A DNA stretch of 64,000 nucleotides from Catenibacterium mitsuokai (GCF_025148785.1 NZ_CP102271.1:2544001-2608000), one strand, 5' to 3'; numbered from the stretch's first letter, positions 1 to 8,014 are shown. The notes: generated by a model from the sequence alone, not told the origin. Numbers and translations are program-made.

Positions 1-84
1 AGACTCATCTACATAAATATCAGTTAATAAAGCATCTGCCTGACCATTTCTAATATCTTTAATAATCTGTGTTGCAAGTTTCAT
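1..84 (-). CDS. N-terminal fragment of a gal-operon gene, probably galactokinase (partial)
   Basis: The first 28 codons of a minus-strand gene run off the left edge of the window. The peptide begins MKLATQIIKD and continues with an acidic, leucine-rich stretch ending in YVDES. Its ATG shares one base with the stop codon of galM (TAATG), so the two are translationally coupled. The position directly downstream of galM, and a resemblance of the N-terminus to the leader found in clostridial galactokinases before the PGRxEIGGNHTDH motif, suggest galK. That motif lies outside the window, so the identity is an inference. GalT is an alternative. Confidence 0.4.
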   Translation of the reverse strand, partial: MKLATQIIKDIRNGQADALLTDIYVDES

Positions 85-1094
85 TATTTAATTACCTCTA
101 AACAATAAGATGTCTGTGCATCAAATGTTTCTCCCTTTCTTAAAATAGTGCTTGGATTCTTTTCAATATGAATAGCGTCTGGTAAGTTCTGTGTTTCAAT
201 ACATACTGCATCTCTCGCATTATAAGGTTCACCATTCTTACCAATACGACCATCTAGATAGTTTGCGGTATAGATCTGTGCTCCTGGTAAAGTAGTAGAT
301 ACTGTTAATCTTCTACCGCTTTCTTCATCTTCTAATACAACCTGGTTCTTATCTGTAGTAAAGAAGAAATGATGGTCAAAACCATTACCAAGCTTTAATT
401 GTGGATGATCCACTTCTACACGTTCACCAATCTTTGCAGGTATTCTAAAGTCAAATGGAGTACCTTCTACAGCTTCCTTTTCACCTGTAGCAAGACCATC
501 TGCATCTACATGTTCATAATAATCAGCATCAATCTTTAAAGTGTGATTATAGATATTATGTTTATGTCCTGATAAGTTGAAATATGAATGGTTAGTAATA
601 TTAATTAAAGTATCCTTATCACTCGTAGCATGATAAGAAATAGTTAATGTAGTACCCTCTAAATGATAAGTAGCACTAAAATCCATATTACCTGGATAAC
701 CTTCTTCTCCATCCTTTGCATGATAAGTAAACTTAATAGTATAGTCATCTAAGATTTCATAATCAAAAATCTGATAACTAAATCCTCTAATACCACCATG
801 TAAGCTATTAGGACCATTATTAATAGGTAAATGATATGTTTCACCATTTAATTCAAATGTTCCTTTTCCTATTCTATTCGCAACTCTACCTACTAATGCA
901 CCTAGATAACCATCTAGAGTCTGATATTGATTAAAGTCATCATAACCTAATACAACATCACCTTTTACTCCATTCTTATCTTCAATAATCATCTTAATAA
1001 TAGTACAGCCAAATGTTGAGACAACAACTTCCATCTCATCGTTTTTTAATGATAAATTTTCAATATTTCCAATTTTTTCTATTACTTCTATCAC
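84..1094 (-). CDS. galM: Aldose 1-epimerase (galactose mutarotase)
   Basis: Interconverts alpha and beta anomers of galactose (and glucose) ahead of galactokinase in the cytoplasmic Leloir pathway. The 336-residue length is normal for the family. Visible signatures are the substrate-binding run GRVANRIGKG, NNGPNSLHGG with the first catalytic-type histidine, NHSYFNLSGH with the second histidine, and a C-terminal ETQNLPDA segment with the conserved glutamate. The stop codon overlaps the next start by one base (TAATG). A near-perfect cre box lies about 80 bp upstream, so catabolite control is likely. With the GH53 galactanase elsewhere in the window it fits use of galactose from galactans. Confidence 0.93.
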   Translation of the reverse strand: MIEVIEKIGNIENLSLKNDEMEVVVSTFGCTIIKMIIEDKNGVKGDVVLGYDDFNQYQTLDGYLGALVGRVANRIGKGTFELNGETYHLPINNGPNSLHGGIRGFSYQIFDYEILDDYTIKFTYHAKDGEEGYPGNMDFSATYHLEGTTLTISYHATSDKDTLINITNHSYFNLSGHKHNIYNHTLKIDADYYEHVDADGLATGEKEAVEGTPFDFRIPAKIGERVEVDHPQLKLGNGFDHHFFFTTDKNQVVLEDEESGRRLTVSTTLPGAQIYTANYLDGRIGKNGEPYNARDAVCIETQNLPDAIHIEKNPSTILRKGETFDAQTSYCLEVIK

Positions 1095-1172
1095 ATTTAT
1101 TCACCTCATCTTCGGAAACATAGATAATTCATACCTATTACTTAATATATTTTATCATGTTATGAATAATTA

Positions 1173-1186
1173 TGTATACGCTTTCT
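1173..1186. promoter_or_regulatory. Candidate cre box upstream of galM
   Basis: TGTATACGCTTTCT matches the CcpA consensus TGWAARCGYTWNCW at 13 of 14 positions. It lies about 80 bp before the galM start, where it would overlap or precede the promoter. Glucose repression of the galactose genes is the expected consequence in Firmicutes. This is a sequence match only. Confidence 0.5.
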
Positions 1187-1234
1187 AGAAAAAGTGAGGA
1201 ATTAATAGACTTTTCTATGAGTTGTAAAGAGCGC

Positions 1235-1274
1235 ATGTCTTTTACGCAAGAAAATATGTCTCTTATGCAAGAAA
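1235..1274. repeat. Two 19-bp direct repeats, 21 bp apart (activator-site geometry)
   Basis: ATGTCTTTTACGCAAGAAA (1235-1253) and ATGTCTCTTATGCAAGAAA (1256-1274) differ at two positions and are offset by 21 bp, i.e. two helical turns. LytTR-family regulators bind direct repeats with this spacing, often just upstream of a promoter. An AT-rich TATATTAT element follows about 20 bp downstream, then the small membrane gene at 1391. No LytTR gene is in the window, so the binding protein is unknown. Confidence 0.5.
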
Positions 1275-1390
1275 TGTAGACTATTTAATAATAATAATAT
1301 ATTATTTAAGTAGTAGAAGAGGATGGAATACTCTAAATTTAAAGATGTGACATACTATAAAAATGGTTTAATACAATCGAGGTGAGTAAT

Positions 1391-1702
1391 ATGATGAATT
1401 TTCTTCTAGCTTTGTATAGCAGTTTATTAATCAAAATCCTGCCATTATTAGTTGTATCGCTGTTACTTACATTCTTATTAGTTAAAGCTAAAATGCCAAA
1501 GTTTTTCTACCTTCTCATAGTTGTAGAAGTAATCGCAATATCTGTACTGCACTATAGCACTGTTGTCACATCAATAAGCTTATATATGGAAGAGAGAGTC
1601 TGGATTATACTCTTTAATATGGCTATCCTTGTTGGTATATATTTAATGATTCCTATCCTTTCAATCATCCTCTATAGAGTATTAAGAAAAAGAGTATATT
1701 AA
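1391..1702 (+). CDS. Small multi-pass membrane protein
   Basis: A 103-residue, very hydrophobic protein with three to four probable membrane helices (about residues 4-33, 37-58 and 68-97) and a basic C-terminus ending RVLRKRVY. The start is taken as the ATG at 1391 because GAGGTG just upstream is the ribosome site; the in-frame GTG at 1382 is part of that site. The gene stands alone between a direct-repeat element and a terminator. No family was recognised. The layout resembles small membrane proteins controlled by LytTR regulators, but that is inference. Confidence 0.6.
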   Translation: MMNFLLALYSSLLIKILPLLVVSLLLTFLLVKAKMPKFFYLLIVVEVIAISVLHYSTVVTSISLYMEERVWIILFNMAILVGIYLMIPILSIILYRVLRKRVY

Positions 1703-1753
1703 TGTGGACCCCGTGTTAAGGACACTAAATAAAAAAGCACTTAAGTAGAAATG

Positions 1754-1790
1754 AAAATATCCTCTAGGCAGTAACCAGGAGGATATTTTT
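1754..1790 (+). terminator. Rho-independent terminator after the small membrane gene
   Basis: Stem AAAATATCCTC (1754-1764) pairs with GAGGATATTTT (1779-1789) across a 14-nt loop and ends in a T run. Confidence 0.7.
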
Positions 1791-1871
1791 ACGTACTATG
1801 TTTTTAATGCACTTTTTCCAATTCACTACTTGTTTCAGATCTAGTTTGATATCGTCCTCCTTGAAAGGGGG

Positions 1872-1964
1872 GTGATACATTTTTTTGAGTTTATCATAAC
1901 CGTCATGGCAGGTGTTCTTACATATTATATTTGCAAATGGTTAGACGAATTTTTTAAACGATAA
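1872..1964 (+). CDS. 30-residue hydrophobic peptide, holin-like/type I toxin-like
   Basis: A micro-ORF encodes a peptide with core FEFIITVMAGVLTYYICKWL, followed by DEFFKR. One membrane helix with a charged tail is the shape of the short holin-like or Fst/TxpA-like peptides scattered through Firmicutes. A very strong purine run (GAAAGGGGGG, 1863-1872) precedes it, but the in-frame GTG at 1872 sits too close to that run. The expected ATG may have decayed (ATA at 1875), so the start is uncertain and the gene could be inactive. A strong hairpin follows at 1997-2028. Confidence 0.4.
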   Translation: MIHFFEFIITVMAGVLTYYICKWLDEFFKR

Positions 1965-1996
1965 CTAGCCTAGTGTTAAACCACTATAAAAGTTAG

Positions 1997-2028
1997 AAAA
2001 GGTAAGGATTGGTGGATCCTTACCTTTT
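1997..2028. terminator. Perfect 13-bp stem-loop after the micro-ORF
   Basis: AAAAGGTAAGGAT (1997-2009) pairs perfectly with ATCCTTACCTTTT (2016-2028) around a TGGTGG loop. The A-run/T-run flanks allow termination on both strands. The rest of 2030-2160 shows no convincing gene or signal. Confidence 0.7.
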
Positions 2029-2163
2029 CGTTTGATGCATTTTGATTTCTGAGTTCATTTGAAGTCTAACACTTAACCAATTCATAGTCAAGTCGTTACT
2101 GCATAGAAACCACAGGAGCAGTTTCCTTATTTCACTTCATATATACAATCTTATATTTGGTCT

Positions 2164-2187
2164 AAAAAAGGACTCGTGATGAGTCCT
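2164..2187 (-). terminator. Terminator of the prs transcript
   Basis: Stem AGGACTC/GAGTCCT (2169-2175 with 2181-2187) and loop GTGAT, followed on the minus strand by six T residues, five bases after the prs stop codon. Confidence 0.8.
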
Positions 2188-2192
2188 CTACA

Positions 2193-3143
2193 TTAACAAT
2201 CATACTGAGTGAATACGTCACTAACTGGTAAATCGTTTTCGATGTTTTCAATTGTATGTGCAAGTAATCCTGCAACAGATACAGAAACAAGTTTATCAAA
2301 TTTCTTATCCTGTGGAATTTCGATAGTGTTAGTAATAACAACTTCTTTTGCCGCACAAGTAGATAATCTTTCAACAGCAGGTCCAGAAAGTACACCATGA
2401 GTACATGCAATATATACATCCTTAGCACCTTTCTGTTTTAACATATCAACACCAGCTGTAATAGTACCAGCTGTATCGATCATATCGTCAATTAAGATAC
2501 AGTTCTTACCTTCAACATTACCGATGATACCCATAACTTCAGCAACGTTTGGTTTAGGTCTTCTCTTATCGATGATAGCGATAGGACAGTCAAATGCTTC
2601 AGACATCTTACGAGCTCTAGTAGCTCCTCCATGGTCAGGAGATACAACACATAAATCCTGAACCTTCTTTTTACGGAAGTATTTGATTAATAGTGGTAAA
2701 GCCTGCATTTCATCTACTGGAATATCAAAGAATCCCTGGATCTGAGCTGCATGTAAGTCAACAGTTACAACACGGTTAACACCAGCTGTAGTTAATAAGT
2801 CTGCAACTAACTTAGAAGTGATTGGCTGTCTAGGTTTAGCTTTACGATCCTGTCTAGCATATCCGAAATATGGAATAACTGCAGTAATTTCACGAGCAGA
2901 AGCACGTTTTAAAGCATCAGTTAATACTAAGATTTCCATTAAGTTTTCAGTTACTGGATTAGAAGTAGACTGAACAATGAATACGTCCTTACCACGAACA
3001 GATTCACCGATTTCACATAAGATTTCACCATCTGCGAAGTGATGAACTTTGCAGTCTCCAACCTTAGTACCTAAAATGCTTGCGATATCCTGAGCTAATT
3101 TCTTGCTTGAAGATAAAGAAAATACTGTAATTTTGTTTTTCAT
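2193..3143 (-). CDS. prs: Ribose-phosphate pyrophosphokinase (PRPP synthetase)
   Basis: Makes phosphoribosyl pyrophosphate from ribose 5-phosphate and ATP, feeding purine, pyrimidine, NAD, histidine and tryptophan synthesis. The 316-residue length and all family signatures are present: FGYARQDRKAKPRQPIT (ATP/flexible loop), VDLHAAQIQGFF (Mg-binding PRPP synthetase signature), SPDHGGATRAR, and the ribose-5-phosphate loop DDMIDTAGTI. The ribosome site AAGGGGAC precedes the ATG. It is the last gene of the rsmA-ispE-glmU-prs run, the order known from Bacillus and relatives, and ends at a terminator. Confidence 0.97.
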   Translation of the reverse strand: MKNKITVFSLSSSKKLAQDIASILGTKVGDCKVHHFADGEILCEIGESVRGKDVFIVQSTSNPVTENLMEILVLTDALKRASAREITAVIPYFGYARQDRKAKPRQPITSKLVADLLTTAGVNRVVTVDLHAAQIQGFFDIPVDEMQALPLLIKYFRKKKVQDLCVVSPDHGGATRARKMSEAFDCPIAIIDKRRPKPNVAEVMGIIGNVEGKNCILIDDMIDTAGTITAGVDMLKQKGAKDVYIACTHGVLSGPAVERLSTCAAKEVVITNTIEIPQDKKFDKLVSVSVAGLLAHTIENIENDLPVSDVFTQYDC

Positions 3144-3158
3144 ATGTGTCCCCTTTTT

Positions 3159-4556
3159 TTATTTCTTGTTTCTTTCGTTATAAATCTTCATACGTTTTTC
3201 TTCTAAAACTTTTGCATAACCAGGTTTGTTCACCTGTCTAGCACGTGCGATAGACATTGCGCCATCTTCTACAGTTTCTGTTACAGTAGATCCAGCTGCA
3301 ACAAATGCGCCTTCACCAACAGTCACTGGTGCAACGAGATTTGAATTACATCCAATAAATGCATTGTTTCCAATAACAGTCATTGACTTATTCTTACCGT
3401 CATAATTGCTTGTGATAGTACCACAACCAATATTAACGCCATCGCCTACTTTAGCATCACCGATATAAGTAAGATGAGCAGACTTGCTTCCCTTACCAAA
3501 ATCAGCTTTCTTCATTTCCACAAAGTTACCAATGTGTACATTCTCTCTAATATGACAATTAGTTCTTAGTCTTGCATAAGGACCAATATCAGTACCGCTT
3601 TCTACAACAGAATCGCTTAATACTGAGAACTTGATTTCCACATTATCCTTAATATCTACATCTGTAAATTCACAATAAGGACCAATATGACAGTGTGCCC
3701 CTATAGTAGTATGTCCCTTGATAATACAACCTGGTTCAATAATTGTATCTTTACCAATCACAACATCAGTACCAATATATGTGTTATCAGTATCTACAAT
3801 AGTTACGCCATTTAATAACCAGTTCTTATTTACTCTCTTCTGAAGTAACTTAGTTGCTTCAGCAAGCTGAACACGGTCATTAATGCCACCTACTTCACTG
3901 AAATCCTGAATCTTATAGCCATCAACCTTCTTGCCTTCTTCATTCATGATTCCAATTAAATCTGTAATATAATACTCACCCTGAGCATTGTTGTTTGTTA
4001 CTTTCTTTAAAGCTTCAAACATTGATTTGTTATCAAAACAATATTCACCTACGTTCATCTCAGTGATATCCATCTGAGATTCCTGTAAGTCTTTGAATTC
4101 TACAATTCCTGTTACCTGGCCATCTTCCTTAATAATACGACCAAATGGAAGTGACAAGTCACAATCACATGTCATTACAGTACCACTATTCTTACCATTC
4201 ATATGATAATCAATAAGTCCCTGTAATGTCTCCGCAGTAATTAAAGGTGCATCACCATTTAATACAAGAGTGATTCCTTCTTTATCCCCTAGAACACTTT
4301 CTGCCATCATGACAGCATGTCCAGAGCCTTTCTGCTCTTCCTGTAAGACAGTAGTGACGTCGTTATCTAACAAAGCCTTGACCTGGTCAGCCCCATGTCC
4401 AACAACAACGACTGTTTCTGCGATATCTAACTTCTTTAATTCATCCACCACATGATTGATCATTGGTTTATATAAAACTTCATGAACAACCTTAGGTGCA
4501 TCTGACTTCATACGGGTACCTTTACCCGCAGCTAAGACAACTGCATAAACTTTCAT
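3159..4556 (-). CDS. glmU: Bifunctional UDP-GlcNAc pyrophosphorylase / glucosamine-1-phosphate N-acetyltransferase
   Basis: Acetylates glucosamine 1-phosphate and couples the product to UTP, giving UDP-GlcNAc for peptidoglycan and surface glycans. The N-terminal nucleotidyltransferase opens with VVLAAGKGTRMKS and carries the LNGDAPLI metal-binding loop. The C-terminal left-handed beta helix shows hexapeptide repeats and the acetyl-CoA region KKADFGKGSKSAHLTYIGD. The start is set at 4556 (MKVYAVV) because AAGGAGAT lies eight bases upstream; the ATG six bases earlier is too close to it and the longer frame would read through the ribosome site. Length 465, usual for the family. Confidence 0.96.
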   Translation of the reverse strand: MKVYAVVLAAGKGTRMKSDAPKVVHEVLYKPMINHVVDELKKLDIAETVVVVGHGADQVKALLDNDVTTVLQEEQKGSGHAVMMAESVLGDKEGITLVLNGDAPLITAETLQGLIDYHMNGKNSGTVMTCDCDLSLPFGRIIKEDGQVTGIVEFKDLQESQMDITEMNVGEYCFDNKSMFEALKKVTNNNAQGEYYITDLIGIMNEEGKKVDGYKIQDFSEVGGINDRVQLAEATKLLQKRVNKNWLLNGVTIVDTDNTYIGTDVVIGKDTIIEPGCIIKGHTTIGAHCHIGPYCEFTDVDIKDNVEIKFSVLSDSVVESGTDIGPYARLRTNCHIRENVHIGNFVEMKKADFGKGSKSAHLTYIGDAKVGDGVNIGCGTITSNYDGKNKSMTVIGNNAFIGCNSNLVAPVTVGEGAFVAAGSTVTETVEDGAMSIARARQVNKPGYAKVLEEKRMKIYNERNKK

Positions 4557-4610
4557 CGACATATCTCCTTTTTTTCCCCTACATTCTAGCAAAATTCAAT
4601 TCAAAATAAA

Positions 4611-4648
4611 AGAGAAAAGGCATAAGTTATCCCTTTTTCCTTTTCTCT
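4611..4648 (-). terminator. Probable terminator at the ispE 3' end
   Basis: AGAGAAAAGG (4611-4620) pairs with CCTTTTCTCT (4639-4648). The hairpin overlaps the last codons of ispE and is followed on the minus strand by a weakly U-rich stretch. Some readthrough to glmU is possible. Confidence 0.5.
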
Positions 4649-5493
4649 GGATAGTAAATCTGTGTTTTTACTGCAAAACTATATTTCTTTTTAAAATATG
4701 GAAGCACTTTATCAATTAATTCAGGATCTTGAGTCATACCAAAAACAGATGAACCACTACCTGACATAAGAGCACCATCAAAACCAAAGTTCATCATATC
4801 ATCCTTAATAGACTGGATATCCTGTACCATCTTAATAGAAGGAGCTTCTAAAGTATTACCTAAACAATCTACAACACCCTGATAATCATTCTTTTCAATT
4901 GCATGCTTCATTAAATCAATATCTGGATGAACAGCTGTTTCAATATCTAGATCATCAAAACATTTCTTTGTAGAAACACCTTTCTTAGGTTTTACAATCA
5001 ATAAATGACAATTAAAACATGAACGATCAATAAAATGTAGATTTTCACCAATACCACCTACAACCGCAATACGATTCCATACACAAAATGGAATATCTGC
5101 ACCAATCTCTTTACCCATTTCACACATATCCTGATAAGACATACGTAAATGGAATAAACTGTTCATTGCGCGAAAGATAGCTGCACCATCAGCACTTCCT
5201 CCACCCATTCCAGCTTGAGATGGAATATGCTTATAACAGTGGATTCTTACACCACTTTGGATATCAAACTTCTTGATTAATGCATCGGCCACCTTATACA
5301 TGATGTTACGTTCATCAGTAGGTACACGGTATGTGTTTGTAGTAATTTCTATACCTTTTTCAATAGGATCAATAAGAATCAAATCATGAAGAACAATAGG
5401 GGCCATAATCATATCTAATTCATGATATCCATCTTCTCTTTCACTTACTACATCTAATGCAAGGTTTATTTTCGCATAAGCACGAATCTTCAT
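4627..5493 (-). CDS. ispE: 4-diphosphocytidyl-2-C-methyl-D-erythritol kinase
   Basis: A GHMP-family kinase of the non-mevalonate isoprenoid pathway that phosphorylates CDP-methylerythritol. Visible features are the N-terminal AKINLALDV motif, the ATP loop PSQAGMGGGSADGAA and the C-terminal MSGSGSSVFG motif, in a 288-residue protein of normal length. Its ATG overlaps the rsmA stop by four bases (ATGA), so the two are coupled. The isoprenoids made would include the undecaprenyl carrier that the downstream glycan genes need. Confidence 0.95.
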   Translation of the reverse strand: MKIRAYAKINLALDVVSEREDGYHELDMIMAPIVLHDLILIDPIEKGIEITTNTYRVPTDERNIMYKVADALIKKFDIQSGVRIHCYKHIPSQAGMGGGSADGAAIFRAMNSLFHLRMSYQDMCEMGKEIGADIPFCVWNRIAVVGGIGENLHFIDRSCFNCHLLIVKPKKGVSTKKCFDDLDIETAVHPDIDLMKHAIEKNDYQGVVDCLGNTLEAPSIKMVQDIQSIKDDMMNFGFDGALMSGSGSSVFGMTQDPELIDKVLPYFKKKYSFAVKTQIYYPEKRKKG

Positions 5494-6308
5494 AGAGTAT
5501 GACTCCTTTCTAGTATTCTTATATAGTCATCAATGTTTAATTCCTCAGCACGTTTATTGGCAGGAATACCACATGATTCTAATAATTCTTTTGTTTGATC
5601 ATGATATAAAGACTTTAAGTTATTATAGAGTGTTTTTCTTTTTGCAGTATAACTTGCTTCAATCAGATCAATCAATTCCTGTGATATAACACGTTCTTTA
5701 TGAATAGAAATAACAGCACTATCTACATGAGGTGCTGGCATGAATACATGTCTAGGCACATTCAATTCATATTGAACATCTCCTACATAATCAATCATCA
5801 TCTTTAAAGGACTCTTTTCTTCAGAACAGAGCTTTAGTGCGACTTCCTTTTGTACCATAGCGACTAAACGATTAATAGGTGTAGAAGAAGATACAATCTT
5901 TGTGATGATTTTAGACGTAATATAATAAGGAAGATTTGTGACAACACAGATATCCTTATAGTTCTTTAACTTCTTACAAGCTTCTTCTAAATCAGCTTTC
6001 ATAAAGTCCTGGAAGATGATTTCTACATTATCATGTCCTTCTAAAGAGAATGATAATACTTCTTTTAAACGTTCATCTATTTCAAAGCATAATACTTTAC
6101 CAGCTTTATTAGAGAGCTGTTCTGTAAGAGCGCCTATACCAGGTCCTATTTCAATAACTGCTGTCTCCTTATCCAGCGAAGCATGATCTGCGATACTTTG
6201 AATAATACCTGGATCTACTAAGAAGTTCTGTCCATATTTCTTAGAAGGCTTTAAGTTAAATGTATTTAATATAAATTCTGTATTTGATTTTTTTGCGATA
6301 TTTTCCAT
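5490..6308 (-). CDS. rsmA: 16S rRNA (adenine1518/1519-N6)-dimethyltransferase
   Basis: Dimethylates two adjacent adenines in the 3' hairpin of 16S rRNA during 30S maturation. The 272-residue protein has the RsmA/KsgA entry motif KKYGQNFLVD, the SAM-binding IEIGPGIGALTEQL, the catalytic TNLPYYIT (NLPY) and a C-terminal helical domain. It is first in the rsmA-ispE-glmU-prs run and divergent from niaR across an 84-bp intergenic region. Confidence 0.95.
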   Translation of the reverse strand: MENIAKKSNTEFILNTFNLKPSKKYGQNFLVDPGIIQSIADHASLDKETAVIEIGPGIGALTEQLSNKAGKVLCFEIDERLKEVLSFSLEGHDNVEIIFQDFMKADLEEACKKLKNYKDICVVTNLPYYITSKIITKIVSSSTPINRLVAMVQKEVALKLCSEEKSPLKMMIDYVGDVQYELNVPRHVFMPAPHVDSAVISIHKERVISQELIDLIEASYTAKRKTLYNNLKSLYHDQTKELLESCGIPANKRAEELNIDDYIRILERSHTL

Positions 6309-6344
6309 ATCATTTATTATATAGGATATGTAAAGAAAAGACCA

Positions 6345-6373
6345 TTGAGTTCCCTGAAAAATTCTTCTATAAT
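6345..6373 (+). promoter_or_regulatory. Sigma-A promoter of niaR
   Basis: TTGAGT (6345-6350), a 17-bp spacer and a perfect TATAAT (6368-6373). This decides the niaR start: the reading frame is open across the promoter, but the message can only begin near 6380, which leaves the ATG at 6393 behind AAGGTG. Confidence 0.85.
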
Positions 6374-6392
6374 GGTCGAAAAGGTGATGTAT

Positions 6393-6890
6393 ATGGATAG
6401 AAAAACAAGAATAATGGAAATAATAAGTAGTAGTGATAAACCTGTTTCAGCAAGTAAAATTGCGAAAGAATTAGGTGTTTCTAGGCAGATTATTGTAGGA
6501 GATGTGGCTTTACTTAGAGCATCGGGAGAAGATATTACTGCAACACCTAGAGGATATATATTAGATACTAATAGGAGTAATCATTATACGATTGCAGTAA
6601 AGCATAATAATGATCAATTAGAAGAAGAATTAAATACTATTGTAGATTTAGGTGGTAAGGTTGAAGATGTGATAGTAGAACATCCTCTTTATGGAGAAAT
6701 CAAAGGGAATCTACATATATATTCACGTTATGATGTATCGAAGTTCATGTCTGCAGTTAAAGATAATGATATTGCACCTCTTTCTCTATTAACGGATGGT
6801 GTTCACTTGCATACAATTACAGTACCTGATGAAGAGACATTAGAGCGTATTAAAGAAGCATTGGATGAAAAGCACATACTATTAAAATAA
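6393..6890 (+). CDS. niaR: NiaR-type transcriptional repressor of NAD biosynthesis (HTH + 3H domain)
   Basis: A 165-residue cytoplasmic regulator. Residues 1-60 form a winged helix (RIMEIISSSDKPVSASKIAK, then LGVSRQIIVGDVALLR), and residues about 75-165 form the 3H ligand domain, with its histidines in EHPLYGEI, LHIYSRYD and GVHLHTI. In related Firmicutes the protein binds nicotinic acid and represses niacin uptake and NAD synthesis genes. No target operon is in the window. It is monocistronic and closed by a terminator. Confidence 0.9.
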   Translation: MDRKTRIMEIISSSDKPVSASKIAKELGVSRQIIVGDVALLRASGEDITATPRGYILDTNRSNHYTIAVKHNNDQLEEELNTIVDLGGKVEDVIVEHPLYGEIKGNLHIYSRYDVSKFMSAVKDNDIAPLSLLTDGVHLHTITVPDEETLERIKEALDEKHILLK

Positions 6891-6913
6891 GGCTGTGGTG
6901 AACAGCCTTTTTA
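6889..6913. terminator. Bidirectional terminator between niaR and the convergent module
   Basis: AAGGCTG (6889-6895) pairs with CAGCCTT (6903-6909), with a T run on the plus strand and AT-rich sequence on the minus strand. Confidence 0.75.
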
Positions 6914-7153
6914 TTATATCGTGAAGAAGTTTTTGATTTCATCTTTAAAGAAATAGATGAGTAATAATGTGTTTCCGATAAATGGTAAAACTAAATTAGA
7001 ACAGAATATTGTAGGTAGTGAAGAAATCACAATATGAATACTGCCTAAACCGAAATAAAGACTAACTCCATCAGGGTAAAAAGCCGATGCAATAAATAAT
7101 GCGACATAAATCACAAAACAAATAATAAACTTCTTCTCTTTAGTACTGAGCAT
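6914..7153 (-). CDS. Two-helix small membrane protein (module 1)
   Basis: A 79-residue protein starting MLSTKEKKF, with hydrophobic segments at about 8-25 and 35-70. The start at 7153 is preferred because GAGGAATT lies eight bases upstream; longer in-frame starts have no ribosome site. It lies downstream of the secreted protein at 7319, probably on the same transcript. The second module has a membrane protein of similar size in the same position (19045). No family recognised. Confidence 0.55.
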   Translation of the reverse strand: MLSTKEKKFIICFVIYVALFIASAFYPDGVSLYFGLGSIHIVISSLPTIFCSNLVLPFIGNTLLLIYFFKDEIKNFFTI

Positions 7154-7318
7154 AAATAATTCCTCATTTCCTAATAAAATTAAAACATTTTTCATTTTGA
7201 ATACCCATAAAATAAGCATATTATAAGAACTCTTTAACAATAGTCTTTGTAAATAGCATACAAGTTCGCATGATATATCTTGAAAAAGTATTTTAGCAAA
7301 TTATGGGTATTCAAATTA

Positions 7319-7891
7319 TTATTTGTATTTTACATCTAAATACTTGTTAGTGTTTTTGCTCGAAACATAATCATAAGTATCATATAATCCATTTGAATCA
7401 TAATAGAATGTTCTCATATGCTTCACTATATAATCTCCTGAAAGTGCAAGTTTGCTATATCTGCTACTATCGGCATTTAGTCTCGTCTCAACAGTTGTTA
7501 CATGATTTAAAAGAAATTTAAACAAAATACCTTCATAAGTTGAAGAAAGTGAAACAGTACATTTTGTTGATGGCGTTAATTTATAATATGAAGTTTTACT
7601 CCATTTTTTAGTTTTGCTATGATAGCCTATAAATTTATGAGAAACATTCTTTCTAGATATCTCTTTGGTAGTTGAATACTCTCCACATACGTTAATATTA
7701 TCTGCGCCTAACTCTATTTGTTGCTTGTACTTATTATAATCTTCTACTGATTTAAAAAACCATGTTTCCGTATCACTAATTTTAACTGGAATTACAATAT
7801 TTTCTTCGATTGCTGATACAGGAACAAAATTAAATAAAACCATAATTAAAGAGAGAATTGATACTAATGCGAATTTTAATCTGCGTTTCAT
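7319..7891 (-). CDS. Secreted protein of unknown function (module 1)
   Basis: A 190-residue protein with a clear signal peptide: basic MKRRLKF, a hydrophobic core and a VPVSA cleavage site near residue 27. The mature part is lysine-, serine- and tyrosine-rich with two cysteine-poor beta-like halves and ends YLDVKYK. No known domain recognised. It is transcribed away from a padR pair; its promoter (7943-7971) overlaps the palindrome at 7968-7986 and a perfect cre box sits just after the expected start of transcription. It does not look homologous to the secreted protein of module 2 although it has the same position. Confidence 0.7.
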   Translation of the reverse strand: MKRRLKFALVSILSLIMVLFNFVPVSAIEENIVIPVKISDTETWFFKSVEDYNKYKQQIELGADNINVCGEYSTTKEISRKNVSHKFIGYHSKTKKWSKTSYYKLTPSTKCTVSLSSTYEGILFKFLLNHVTTVETRLNADSSRYSKLALSGDYIVKHMRTFYYDSNGLYDTYDYVSSKNTNKYLDVKYK

Positions 7892-7921
7892 AATAATGAC
7901 TCCTATTATTTATTTTTTTGT

Positions 7922-7935
7922 TGAAAACGTTTCCA
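7922..7935. promoter_or_regulatory. cre box in the leader of the module 1 secreted gene
   Basis: TGAAAACGTTTCCA matches the CcpA consensus TGWAARCGYTWNCW at every position. It lies immediately downstream of the predicted transcription start, where CcpA binding would act as a roadblock. Module 2 has an equally perfect box in the same place. Confidence 0.7.
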
Positions 7936-7942
7936 CATACAT

Positions 7943-7971
7943 ATAATATCATGAATTTTGCACTTTGTACA
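7943..7971 (-). promoter_or_regulatory. Promoter of the module 1 secreted gene
   Basis: Minus-strand TGTACA (7971-7966), 17-bp spacer, TATTAT (7948-7943). The -35 overlaps the palindrome at 7968-7986. Confidence 0.5.
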
Positions 7972-7986
7972 TAGTATATCTATGTA
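7968..7986. promoter_or_regulatory. PadR-type operator, module 1
   Basis: TACATAG-TATAT-CTATGTA is a perfect 7-5-7 inverted repeat between the divergent promoters, overlapping the -35 of the secreted gene and abutting the -35 of padR. The operator of module 2 has the same architecture and the shared consensus TAYATAG-N5-CTATRTA. Confidence 0.75.
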
Positions 7987-8014
7987 TTGCTAGTTTTAAA
8001 ACACAAAGTATAAT
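7987..8014 (+). promoter_or_regulatory. Promoter of padR, module 1
   Basis: TTGCTA (7987-7992), 16-bp spacer, TATAAT (8009-8014), adjoining the operator. Confidence 0.6.

Noticed and set aside
1382-1390. GTG start for the small membrane protein
   Set aside because: This GTG is inside the GAGGTG ribosome site; the ATG at 1391 has correct spacing. The same reasoning rejects the GTG at 24620 for the fused activase.
1703-1730. GGACCCCGTGTTAAGGACACT as the end of an insertion sequence
   Set aside because: It recalls IS3-type ends, but no partner end, transposase remnant or target duplication was found.
7319-7891. Module 1 secreted protein as a lactococcin 972-type bacteriocin
   Set aside because: It is longer than that family, lacks its conserved tryptophan/glycine pattern, and no dedicated ABC exporter is adjacent.
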